Origin: Arenimonas sp. SCN 70-307
Lineage (GTDB): Bacteria > Pseudomonadota > Gammaproteobacteria > Xanthomonadales > Xanthomonadaceae
Reading direction: 5' to 3'
DNA: 64,000 nucleotides
Assembly: GCF_001724815.1 (NCBI RefSeq)
Contig: NZ_MEDO01000007.1
Span: 1 to 64,000 of the forward strand
Part shown: piece by piece, positions 6,696-12,721 of the stretch
How positions within the stretch are numbered: the stretch's first letter is position 1
Layout of the letters: every line of letters starts with the position of its first letter
The notes under the pieces: model-generated
Database searches by the model: none
Told to the model about the DNA's origin: nothing
The model's input: the letters and a program-made list of their open reading frames with translations, nothing else
Translations under genes and position numbers: made by a program

Positions 6696-7175
6696 ATGAC
6701 CGAGCCCTACCATCTCGAGAAACCACTTTGGACTGACGCTGATTTCGAGGTCATGGGCTGGCATGACTCACGAGTGTGGGCGATGGCGGCGGACGAAGAG
6801 AGGTTCGAATTCGCGATGGATCTGGACTATATCTTTGAGTGGGTACATCCGGGACCAGGCGAGACCTACTTCAGGTTCTGGGTGGCGCCAGTGACGATGG
6901 TGTTCGAAAACGCCTACGACGTCACTTTTGACATTGAATCCCAGCAGGGCGTCATTGAAGTGGCAGATCTCCATCGAGAGGAGCCTAAGCCCACGCCAAA
7001 CGGCGCATTGACGGACCACCTTTTCCGATTCGAATGCCAGGAAGGCGAGATATCCTTGCGCGCCACAGGGTACCGGATGTACGTAAGGTCGGAACCGCGC
7101 CTTATGCATGGCCAGTGCTTTTCACTTGAGGAGCGAGGGGGCATCAGTGTCGAACGTCGCACGCTTTCGGTCTAA
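6696..7175 (+). CDS. Integron cassette 15: soluble protein of unknown function
   Basis: A 159-residue protein with no signal peptide. It is acidic and rich in Phe, Trp and Glu. A GWHDSRVW segment near residue 20 is followed by a strand-rich part, FEFAMDLDYIFEWVHPG and YFRFWVAPVTMVFENAYDV, then a C-terminal beta region. A 'HDS ... LDYI-x-x-W ... F/P-x-T-x-V-F' pattern is one I have seen in hypothetical proteins of several phyla, but I cannot name a function. The ATG is four bases after attC site 15. The stop TAA lies in the GTCTAAC box that opens a decayed attC. Confidence 0.8.
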   Translation: MTEPYHLEKPLWTDADFEVMGWHDSRVWAMAADEERFEFAMDLDYIFEWVHPGPGETYFRFWVAPVTMVFENAYDVTFDIESQQGVIEVADLHREEPKPTPNGALTDHLFRFECQEGEISLRATGYRMYVRSEPRLMHGQCFSLEERGGISVERRTLSV

Positions 7176-7235
7176 CGGCCTGTTCGGAACGGACACGCAC
7201 CGGCAGGGCGTACTGGTCAACTCCAACTTTAGGCG
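7170..7235 (+). repeat. attC site 16 (heavily decayed)
   Basis: A GTCTAAC left box is intact, but the interior no longer matches the CAAGCCGAC/GCGGCTTAA arms and the right end is CTTTAGGC. Position between two cassette-like genes supports a decayed attC. Confidence 0.45.
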
Positions 7236-7243
7236 CATTCCAT

Positions 7244-7576
7244 ATGACTCCAGATGAAGTATTTCGCTATCTTTTCGGCGCTGTTTTCGTGTTCGTCATT
7301 GGCGCTTTTGTGTACAAAGCCATAAAGAATGGTGGGCTCAGGGGCGCGATGTTCGGCGCGCCCATCATTGCTACGGTTGGGGAAGTGTCAGCGTCGAAGG
7401 GCGCCCTGGTTCGAATGGTCGTAAAGATCCATAAGCTAGGCGCTGACACTGGAGACAAAACCGTCGGGCTTGAGCTCGTAGCAAAATCAGTAGCGAGCTA
7501 CCAAATGATGCCAATCTCACTTTCCAAGGCAGAGGCCCGCAAGCTCGCGTCCTTTCTGGAGTCGGCGGCTCAGTGA
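7244..7576 (+). CDS. Integron cassette 16: small membrane-anchored protein
   Basis: A 110-residue protein. One hydrophobic helix near residues 8-24 (YLFGAVFVFVIGAFVY) is followed by a soluble domain of about 75 residues with the segments KGALVRMVVKIHKLG, KTVGLELVAKSVASYQMMPISLS and KAEARKLASFLESA. This is a signal anchor plus a small alpha/beta domain. It is probably an original cassette, since it lies between decayed attC remnants. Function unknown. Confidence 0.77.
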   Translation: MTPDEVFRYLFGAVFVFVIGAFVYKAIKNGGLRGAMFGAPIIATVGEVSASKGALVRMVVKIHKLGADTGDKTVGLELVAKSVASYQMMPISLSKAEARKLASFLESAAQ

Positions 7577-7578
7577 GC

Positions 7579-7606
7579 GCCTGACCAATCATTCAACTGG
7601 CAATCG
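7579..7606 (+). repeat. attC remnant (left half only)
   Basis: GCCTGACCAATCATTCAA resembles the first half of the array's attC (GCCTAAC-AATCATTCAA). The right half is absent. Confidence 0.45.
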
Positions 7607-7665
7607 CGCTAGCCTTGGTGTACGCAAGTCGCCTGTATCGGCGCGGCCTCCTCGGCTGATTCCAG

Positions 7666-7726
7666 GTCCAACCAATTCTTCAGTCCGACGCGCCCGCAGC
7701 GCGCGGATAAGCTCAGGAATCGAACC
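7666..7726 (+). repeat. attC remnant at the distal end of the array
   Basis: GTCCAACCAATTCTTCAGTC, then a CGCGCCCGCAGCGCG tip and GGATAAGCTCAGG, follow the attC plan, but the right box is lost (GAATCGAAC). It is the last recognisable integron-type site in the window. Confidence 0.5.
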
Positions 7727-7728
7727 GC

Positions 7729-8262
7729 ATGAGAAGGATCCTTGCCGCACTAATTTCCATCCTCGGCATTCTCCCTGCTGCCGCCCAGACACCTGACACA
7801 GCCCACGCTCAGGCCACGGCAGACCTGCGCGCGATGGTGTTGCGCCTTTCTCCGGAGGAGCTCGGCCTCAGCGAGGACACCTCCCCCGGCCCGGTCTGGG
7901 GCCTGGTGATGGAAACGGGCATGGAAGGGGGTTACTACACCCTGGTCGCTCTCGCGGATGGCACCACCAGCCTCTACTTCAGCAATGGCGGGGGAATCCT
8001 CGGGGGTGGTGAGCACGCGCCTGTGCGCAAGGCCAGCGGCGAGCTGCTCATGTCGGCCAACCAGTTCCTTGAGTCGGCGGCGCCGGCGTCTTCCACGCCC
8101 CCGCCGGCGCAGGGCCACACGACCTTCTACTTCCTGACCTTTGACGGCATCCGCTCCTACACCGCGCCCGAGCAGGAACTCGGCTATCAGCGCGATCGCC
8201 TTTCACCGCTATTCCACGCGGCACATTCCGTCATCTCGGAACTCCGGGTCAGGACGCCCTGA
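7729..8262 (+). CDS. Predicted secreted protein of unknown function
   Basis: A 177-residue protein with a signal peptide (MRRILAALISILGILPAAAQ, cleavage after AAA-Q near residue 19). The mature part contains RLSPEELGL and a glycine-rich stretch with GGYYTLVALADGTTSLYFSNGGG, and ends in a helical region. The segment SAAPASSTPPPAQGHT is a flexible proline-rich linker. The gene begins three bases after the last decayed attC, so it may be the terminal cassette, although its GC is nearer the chromosome average. Alternatively it is the first resident gene beyond the array. No function recognised. Confidence 0.8.
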   Translation: MRRILAALISILGILPAAAQTPDTAHAQATADLRAMVLRLSPEELGLSEDTSPGPVWGLVMETGMEGGYYTLVALADGTTSLYFSNGGGILGGGEHAPVRKASGELLMSANQFLESAAPASSTPPPAQGHTTFYFLTFDGIRSYTAPEQELGYQRDRLSPLFHAAHSVISELRVRTP

Positions 8263-8287
8263 GGCCCATCGGTTACCAGCCCGACCC

Positions 8288-8707
8288 ATGCCCACCACCA
8301 TCGCACGCTATTTCGAACCCTCGGAGGCGCACATCGTGCGCGCCCTGCTCGAGTCGGCCGGGTTCTCGGCCACCGTAGCCGACGAGCACCATGTAACCGC
8401 CAACTATCCGCTCTCGACCGCCCTGGGCGGGGTCCGCGTGCAGGTACCCGACGAGCAGGCCGGGGAGGCCCTCGCCCTCGTGGCGGCCTACACCAGCGGC
8501 GAGCTGGAGCGCGAGCTGGAACTGCACGTCGGCGAAGCCGCCCCGCACTGCCCGGCCTGCGGCAGCGAGGACATCCGCCGCCGGGTGCCCGGTTCGAACA
8601 AACTGCTGGCCGTCGCGGTCTTCCTCGCGGGCTCGGCCACCTTCCCCACCCGCGAGTCGCTCTGCGAATGCGCCGCCTGCCAACACCAGTGGGAACGGTT
8701 AGATTGA
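8288..8707 (+). CDS. DUF2007-type protein with C-terminal zinc ribbon
   Basis: A 139-residue protein. Residues 1-70 carry the DUF2007 pattern (RYFEPSEAHIVRALLESAGF, then an LGGVRVQVPDEQAGEAL strand-helix). Proteins with it are described as putative signal-transducing proteins with a ferredoxin-like domain. The C-terminal half has CPACGS and CECAAC pairs, a likely zinc ribbon, with a short hydrophobic stretch between them. The last five codons and the stop lie inside a 57 bp repeat that recurs in front of gdx at 11226, so this gene was probably once directly upstream of gdx. Confidence 0.8.
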   Translation: MPTTIARYFEPSEAHIVRALLESAGFSATVADEHHVTANYPLSTALGGVRVQVPDEQAGEALALVAAYTSGELERELELHVGEAAPHCPACGSEDIRRRVPGSNKLLAVAVFLAGSATFPTRESLCECAACQHQWERLD

Positions 8708-8746
8708 TCCCGGCCCCGGGACGACCCGGGCGCGTCATCCAACCGC
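8690..8746 (+). repeat. 57 bp direct repeat, left copy (with orphan half guanidine-II hairpin)
   Basis: It is identical to 11226-11282 over 57 bases by direct comparison. It contains the stem-loop CCCGGG-ACGA-CCCGGG at 8715-8730, the first hairpin of a guanidine-II (mini-ykkC) riboswitch. The second ACGR hairpin present at the right copy is missing here, so this copy should not be a complete switch. Confidence 0.93.
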
Positions 8747-8856
8747 GGGGTGGGCAATCCATCGGCTTTACCGACAGGCCGCTCAACTGAGACCTGACCT
8801 ATCGCCCACGCGGCCTGCTTCGGCACGGACCCACCCAAACTGTCAGCTAACCTGCC

Positions 8857-9300
8857 ATGCGAATTCTCACAGCTCTCTCGATAGCTGGGCTTTCCCTCGG
8901 TACTGCCGGCCTCACCGCCGCAGGAGCCGCACACCTGATGGCGCCGCTGAAAGATCAGCATGCAATCGACGGATGTTCATGGAGTGCATCAGCGCCCGCG
9001 CTCGGGAATGGCTTGGTGTTTTTGGCGGAGTACGACGAGTCCAGGGTCCTCATGAACATTGACGGTTCCGACATGGAACTAACGCTGGTCGAAGCGCAGG
9101 GTGAACTCCGTGACGTCGGGGATGTCGCTGAGAGAACGTTTACTTCGGGTGAAGTAACGGTAAGGGCGCGCTACACAGTCACTTGGACCTGCCCCCAGGA
9201 AGATGAGTCCTGTGAAGTGACACGATACTCAGCCGAGTTCACGGTTGACAAAGACGGCCGCTCCGAAACCTTGAGCGCGACTGGGGATGTCGGGTGCTAG
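8857..9300 (+). CDS. Predicted secreted protein of unknown function
   Basis: A 147-residue protein with an N-terminal signal peptide (RILTALSIAGLSLGTAGLTAAGAAH) and a soluble mature domain. Cys residues occur at DGCSWS, TWTCPQEDESCEVT and the terminal GC, enough for two disulfides. The pattern is strand-rich, like a small beta-sandwich. Base composition is lower in GC than the flanking DUF2007 and gdx genes. It is the first of four same-strand genes lying between the two 57 bp repeats. No family recognised. Confidence 0.75.
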   Translation: MRILTALSIAGLSLGTAGLTAAGAAHLMAPLKDQHAIDGCSWSASAPALGNGLVFLAEYDESRVLMNIDGSDMELTLVEAQGELRDVGDVAERTFTSGEVTVRARYTVTWTCPQEDESCEVTRYSAEFTVDKDGRSETLSATGDVGC

Positions 9301-9317
9301 CCTCCGGCCGGGCCACG

Positions 9318-9740
9318 ATGCAGGCTCATAGCTACCCAACCTGGAAGCAGGTCATGCTCTTCGGGGTCCTGGGTCCGCCCTTGGGCGTGTTGTTCAGTCT
9401 GCTCTGGATCCACGTCGCTGGAGATCCACCGTCCAGGATGGAACTTGGGCGGTGGCTGCCCATACTTTTCCCCGCTGCCTATATCTACGCAGGCGCTCCT
9501 GCCTTGGTCACTGGTTACGCAGCGGCATCGGCCCGCACAGTCGCGACTGACTCGAAATGGGCGGGCGTCGCCTTTCGGTTCCTGGTCCCTGTGATGCTGG
9601 GCGTTTGCACCAGTTTGCTCTCCTTCATGGTGACGCTTGGCGCTGAGCCATCTGCGGCAATTGGGGCAGCTGGCGCCTTTGCTGCTTTCCTTTGTACCCT
9701 GCTTGTGGAGTGGAGGGCCCGGTTGAGGCCAAAGAAATGA
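9318..9740 (+). CDS. Multi-pass membrane protein of unknown function
   Basis: A 140-residue protein with four hydrophobic segments (near residues 12-30, 43-64, 80-103 and 108-130) and a basic C-terminal tail RARLRPKK. ATG 9318 is preferred; a GTG at 9294 would overlap the preceding gene. The stop codon region contains ATGA, so an upstream start of the next gene could be translationally coupled here. Probably an inner-membrane partner of the exported proteins encoded beside it; that is inference from position only. Confidence 0.72.
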   Translation: MQAHSYPTWKQVMLFGVLGPPLGVLFSLLWIHVAGDPPSRMELGRWLPILFPAAYIYAGAPALVTGYAAASARTVATDSKWAGVAFRFLVPVMLGVCTSLLSFMVTLGAEPSAAIGAAGAFAAFLCTLLVEWRARLRPKK

Positions 9741-9769
9741 TCAGCACACACCTCCGAAACAGGTATCCC

Positions 9770-10825
9770 ATGCGCCTCCTGTTGATCCCACTGCTCGCCA
9801 TTTCCGCCCCATCCCCGGCAACGGCGCTTAAGATTTCCAACTTCCGTGCCGGCTTGGCCTGCACCAACACCGATGTCCGGGAGGACACGCGCGGTTGGAT
9901 CTGCCATGTCACCGAAGAGATCCTCGTCACGGACCAGGGCCGTTGCCGCTACAACGGCGAGGACAGGCTTTGCACCTGGGCCGGCTTTGAGTTCGATTAC
10001 CGCGGCGCAAAGCCCGGCATTGAGCTTGAGTGCACCACTGAACAGTCACGCCCCACCACCTTCGGCAATCCGGCCGAGGAGTTCGCAAGGGACAGCAAGC
10101 GCCAGGAGTTCACCCTGCCGCTGGAGGGCTCCGAGGGCCACTTCTTCAACCCGCAGTACTTCACCTTCGGCATTCGGCCTCCCAGCGACGAACCCCTGCT
10201 CAGCGAAGGCAGTTGCTCCTTTGAAGGCAAGGAAGTCTTCCGGTACCGGTTTCGAACCCACTTCCCCAGCCTTCCCGGAGGCGGGGACCCGGCGCCCAAG
10301 GCCGTGTTCTCGACCGATCTGTGGCCAGGAGAGGGCACGCCGGTGCTGGTCGCCAAGGGAGACTCGCTCGGGCTGAAAGCGGCCCCGTCCACATCGTCGA
10401 AGGATATCTCCCGGGTACGCACCAAGCCCGGGGACCGGCTCTGCTTCGTCGAGACACGGTATGTGACGACCCGGCATGGCCTACTGCGCGCCCGTGCGGC
10501 CAGCGCGCTTGAGGGACGCCGCTTCGCAGGATCCCGCGCCGTTTCCAGGGACGACTACTACGCCACCGATGTTCCCACCGCCCGGCTCACCGTAGGGCCT
10601 TCGCAAACCCTCGACTACCTCCAGGACCGTGCCGAGGGGACATGCTTCGTCCGAATCGAAGGCGTCTTGCTGGAAGCCAGCGACTGCCCGGCCAACGATC
10701 CGGATCGTTTCGAACTGCTCCGCGAACCCGTCGTCGAGTGGTGGGTCCGCCTGGACTCGCCCGGCGCCGAGGGATGGCTTAAGGTTGACGACGACAGCGT
10801 CCGCGAACTTGAACGTGAGTTTTGA
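9770..10825 (+). CDS. Large exported protein with SH3-like C-terminal features
   Basis: A 351-residue protein from ATG 9770 (MRLLLIPLLAISAPSPATA, a good signal peptide). An ATG at 9737, overlapping the previous stop as ATGA, would add 11 residues and is equally possible. The mature protein has Cys pairs in the first 60 residues (LACTNTD, WICHVTEE, GRCRYNGEDRLCTW). The second half resembles SH3-like domains in strand pattern (GTPVLVAKGDSLGLKAAPS; the terminal EWWVRLDSPGAEGWLKVDD is typical of the last strands). Likely periplasmic; function unknown. It abuts the next gene with no gap. Confidence 0.75.
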   Translation: MRLLLIPLLAISAPSPATALKISNFRAGLACTNTDVREDTRGWICHVTEEILVTDQGRCRYNGEDRLCTWAGFEFDYRGAKPGIELECTTEQSRPTTFGNPAEEFARDSKRQEFTLPLEGSEGHFFNPQYFTFGIRPPSDEPLLSEGSCSFEGKEVFRYRFRTHFPSLPGGGDPAPKAVFSTDLWPGEGTPVLVAKGDSLGLKAAPSTSSKDISRVRTKPGDRLCFVETRYVTTRHGLLRARAASALEGRRFAGSRAVSRDDYYATDVPTARLTVGPSQTLDYLQDRAEGTCFVRIEGVLLEASDCPANDPDRFELLREPVVEWWVRLDSPGAEGWLKVDDDSVRELEREF

Positions 10826-11224
10826 ATGAAGGCATTGACCCTCGCACTGCTCCTGGCCGCCGGCCCGGCCCTCGCCGTGGACCGATGGGTTGCACCGCCC
10901 GCACCGCAGGTCATCGACGGCGCGGCCATCGCGCCGGTGGCCGAGGTCTGGGAGGACTCCCACTTCATCATCCACCTGCCCAAGCCCCGCCAGGAGGATT
11001 GGTCGGCCCTGCGTTACCAGGTCAGCATCGAGCGCCGCGACGAGCAACCATTCCGCGCCCGCCTCGAGACGCGTCCGTTCACCCGTACCGACGAGGTGGT
11101 GTTCGTCACCATTCCGCCGGGCAGCGGCGGGCTTTATGAGATCGAGGTCATCGACCGGTCCGCCTACCCTTACACCCGGGTATTCAAGGGACTGGTTTCC
11201 GACATCGCCCGGCTGGGCGAATGA
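10826..11224 (+). CDS. Small exported protein of unknown function
   Basis: A 132-residue protein with a signal peptide (MKALTLALLLAAGPALA, cleavage near residue 17). The mature domain of about 115 residues lacks Cys and is strand-rich (HFIIHLP, YQVSIERR, EVVFVTIPPGSGGLYEIEVID), suggesting an immunoglobulin-like or other beta-sandwich fold. Its ATG directly follows the stop of the previous gene, so the two are surely co-transcribed. Its stop is one base away from the right copy of the 57 bp repeat. Confidence 0.75.
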   Translation: MKALTLALLLAAGPALAVDRWVAPPAPQVIDGAAIAPVAEVWEDSHFIIHLPKPRQEDWSALRYQVSIERRDEQPFRARLETRPFTRTDEVVFVTIPPGSGGLYEIEVIDRSAYPYTRVFKGLVSDIARLGE

Positions 11225-11225
11225 A

Positions 11226-11282
11226 TGGGAACGGTTAGATTGATCCCGGCCCCGGGACGACCCGGGCGCGTCATCCAACCGC
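11226..11282 (+). repeat. 57 bp direct repeat, right copy (part of gdx leader)
   Basis: It is identical to 8690-8746. Its first 17 bases are equivalent to the last codons and stop of the DUF2007 gene, although here they follow an unrelated gene. The remainder contains hairpin 1 of the guanidine-II riboswitch. Confidence 0.93.
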
Positions 11283-11296
11283 AGGGACGGCCCTGC
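11251..11296 (+). promoter_or_regulatory. Guanidine-II (mini-ykkC) riboswitch in front of gdx
   Basis: Two hairpins with ACGR tetraloops lie in tandem: CCCGGG-ACGA-CCCGGG at 11251-11266 and GCAGGG-ACGG-CCCTGC at 11281-11296, separated by 14 bases. Both stems are perfect 6 bp. A GGGAG Shine-Dalgarno at 11302-11306 follows, seven bases before the gdx ATG. Known: the guanidine-II class consists of two such hairpins whose ACGR loops bind guanidinium and kiss each other, releasing the ribosome-binding site. The downstream gene is a guanidinium exporter of the SMR family, which fits exactly. Confidence 0.9.
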
Positions 11297-11313
11297 ACCT
11301 CGGGAGACGATCG

Positions 11314-11634
11314 ATGAACTGGTTTTTCCTCGTGCTGGCCGGCCTGCTGGAAGTGGGCTGGGCCGTGGGCCTGAAATACACCGAAGGTTTCACCCGGCTG
11401 GTGCCCAGCCTGCTCACCGGCGTGGCGATGGCCGGCAGCTTCTACCTGCTGAGCCTGGCCATGCGCGAGATCCCGCTGGGCACGGCCTACGGCATCTGGG
11501 TGGGCATCGGCGCCGTGGGCGCCGCCATCGCGGGCATGATCCTGTTCAAGGAACCCGCCTCCACCCTGCGCATCATCAGCATCGTGCTGGTGGTGGCCGG
11601 TATCGTGGGATTGAAGCTCTCGAGCGCCAGCTAA
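11314..11634 (+). CDS. gdx: Guanidinium exporter Gdx (SugE-type SMR protein)
   Basis: A 106-residue, four-helix small multidrug resistance family protein. The conserved membrane Glu is at residue 13 ([15 protein letters not shown]). The third helix carries [15 protein letters not shown] and is followed by LFKEPAS. Gdx proteins form dual-topology dimers that export guanidinium in exchange for protons. The assignment to the Gdx rather than the Qac branch rests on the WAVGLKY motif and on the guanidine-II riboswitch directly upstream. Expression should rise with guanidinium through the riboswitch. Confidence 0.95.
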   Translation: MNWFFLVLAGLLEVGWAVGLKYTEGFTRLVPSLLTGVAMAGSFYLLSLAMREIPLGTAYGIWVGIGAVGAAIAGMILFKEPASTLRIISIVLVVAGIVGLKLSSAS

Positions 11635-11649
11635 GGACCACGCCAGCCC

Positions 11650-12258
11650 ATGAGCAAAGCCATCCGCCTCGCCGGCCGGATCACCGAATGGAACGATGAC
11701 AAAGGCTTTGGCTTCGTCGTACCCAACGGCGGCGGCGACCGAGCGTTCGTGCACATCAGCGAGTTCCCGCGCGGTACGCGCCGGCCGGTGCAGGGCGACC
11801 TGGTTTCTTACCTGCCCGGCAAGGACGACCGCGGGCGGCTGCAGGCCAGGCAACTGAAGCTGGCTGGGCAGAAGGTGGAGGCGCCGCGCACGCCTTCGAA
11901 GCTGCCTCGCGCCGCGATGGGCCTCGTGGCGCTGGCCGCGGCCGGCGCGCTGGGATTCTTCGGCGCCCTGCCCCAGCCCCTGGCCTTGGCCTACGGCATC
12001 GCCAGCCTCGTGGCCTACGCGATGTACTTCTTCGACAAATCGGCGGCCGGCCGGGGCGCGCGGCGCATCCCGGAGGCCACGCTGCATCTGGCCAGCGTGT
12101 TCGGCGGCTGGCCGGGGGCGCTGGTCGCGCAGCAGCAGTTCCGGCACAAGACCATCAAGCAGCCCTTCCAGTCGGTTTTCTGGATGACCGTGGCGATCAA
12201 CATCGGCCTTTTTGCCTGGCTGGTGCACTCGGGCCGGCTCGAGGGGCCGATGGGATGA
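11650..12258 (+). CDS. Cold-shock domain / DUF1294 membrane fusion protein
   Basis: A 202-residue protein. Residues 5-70 form a cold-shock domain with RNP1-like KGFGFVVP and RNP2-like AFVHIS. After a basic linker come DUF1294 membrane helices near residues 95-115, 117-137 and 180-197, with the family's YFFDKSAA and FGGWPGALVAQQQFRHKT motifs. CSD-DUF1294 fusions are known in proteobacteria, but their role is not established; an RNA-binding domain tethered to the inner membrane is the plain reading. It starts 15 bases after gdx, so it may be co-transcribed under the riboswitch. Confidence 0.92.
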   Translation: MSKAIRLAGRITEWNDDKGFGFVVPNGGGDRAFVHISEFPRGTRRPVQGDLVSYLPGKDDRGRLQARQLKLAGQKVEAPRTPSKLPRAAMGLVALAAAGALGFFGALPQPLALAYGIASLVAYAMYFFDKSAAGRGARRIPEATLHLASVFGGWPGALVAQQQFRHKTIKQPFQSVFWMTVAINIGLFAWLVHSGRLEGPMG

Positions 12259-12650
12259 TGCGCCGCCTCGCCATCGCCGCGCTCGTGCTCCTGCCCCTCG
12301 GCTGGATCTCCCTGCTCGCCGGCCGCTACGAACTGCTCGAAGGAAACCTGCCGGGTGGCCTGCCGGCGGGCAACCTGCTTGCGGCCATCACCTTCGCCGC
12401 CTGGCCCGCCGCCGCCGTGCTCATCGCCCGCCCCGGCAGCCTGGCGCGGCGCCTCGCCATCGGCGCGCTCGCGCTGGCACTGGCCTGGCTGCCGGTCTCG
12501 CTCCTGCTCGCCGGCAACCTGGCCCTGAACTTCGAAGGCCTCCGCGGCACGCTCTGGATGGGGCTCACCGTGCTGACGCTGTCGGCGGGTGCGGCGGCGC
12601 TGGCCTGGTCGGCCATCCACCGCCTGATCGGTCACCAACGCGGGGCCTGA
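12255..12650 (+). CDS. Small multi-pass membrane protein
   Basis: A 131-residue, very hydrophobic protein with four predicted helices (near residues 5-22, 40-58, 66-88 and 97-122). The ATG overlaps the stop of the CSD-DUF1294 gene as ATGA, indicating translational coupling. No conserved motif identified. Probably an inner-membrane protein that functions with or is simply co-expressed with its upstream neighbour. Confidence 0.78.
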   Translation: MMRRLAIAALVLLPLGWISLLAGRYELLEGNLPGGLPAGNLLAAITFAAWPAAAVLIARPGSLARRLAIGALALALAWLPVSLLLAGNLALNFEGLRGTLWMGLTVLTLSAGAAALAWSAIHRLIGHQRGA

Positions 12651-12721
12651 GCCTTTACAGCCCGCACCCGCGCGGCCAAAGTGGCCGCAATCTTCAAACA
12701 ACACCCCAGGGGAACCACTGC

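Larger units (their letters stand above)
1..7726 (+). mobile_element. Chromosomal integron gene-cassette array (integrase outside window)
   Basis: Seen: about sixteen short genes, all on the plus strand, alternate with homologous 56-60 bp sites. Each site starts with an RYYYAAC box (usually GCCTAAC), contains CAAGCCGAC and GCGGCTTAA arms around a variable GC-rich tip, and ends with a GTTRRRY box (usually GTTAGGC). This is the layout of integron attC sites. GC content is visibly lower than in the housekeeping DNA to the right. Known: the near-uniform attC sequence is typical of sedentary chromosomal integrons, as in Xanthomonas and Vibrio. Inferred: because cassettes read away from attI, the intI gene should lie left of base 1, and the right end, where sites are degenerate, is the oldest part. 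No cassette has an obvious promoter of its own. Confidence 0.93.

Noticed and set aside
40..7726. Regularly repeated 56-60 bp elements as a CRISPR array
   Set aside because: The intervals are 280-540 bases, each holding an ORF, and the repeats have attC boxes and imperfect arms; they do not have the spacing or identity of CRISPR repeats.
8787..8856. A further attC in front of the gene at 8857
   Set aside because: ACCTGAC and a GCCTGCTTCGGCACG stretch faintly resemble an attC, but neither the right box nor paired arms can be found.
8690..11282. Insertion sequence bounded by 57 bp repeats
   Set aside because: No transposase or recombinase gene and no terminal inverted repeats were seen inside; kept only as a duplication of unknown mechanism.
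11314..11634. SMR protein as a quaternary-ammonium multidrug pump
   Set aside because: The Gdx-like sequence and the guanidine-II riboswitch favour guanidinium export.
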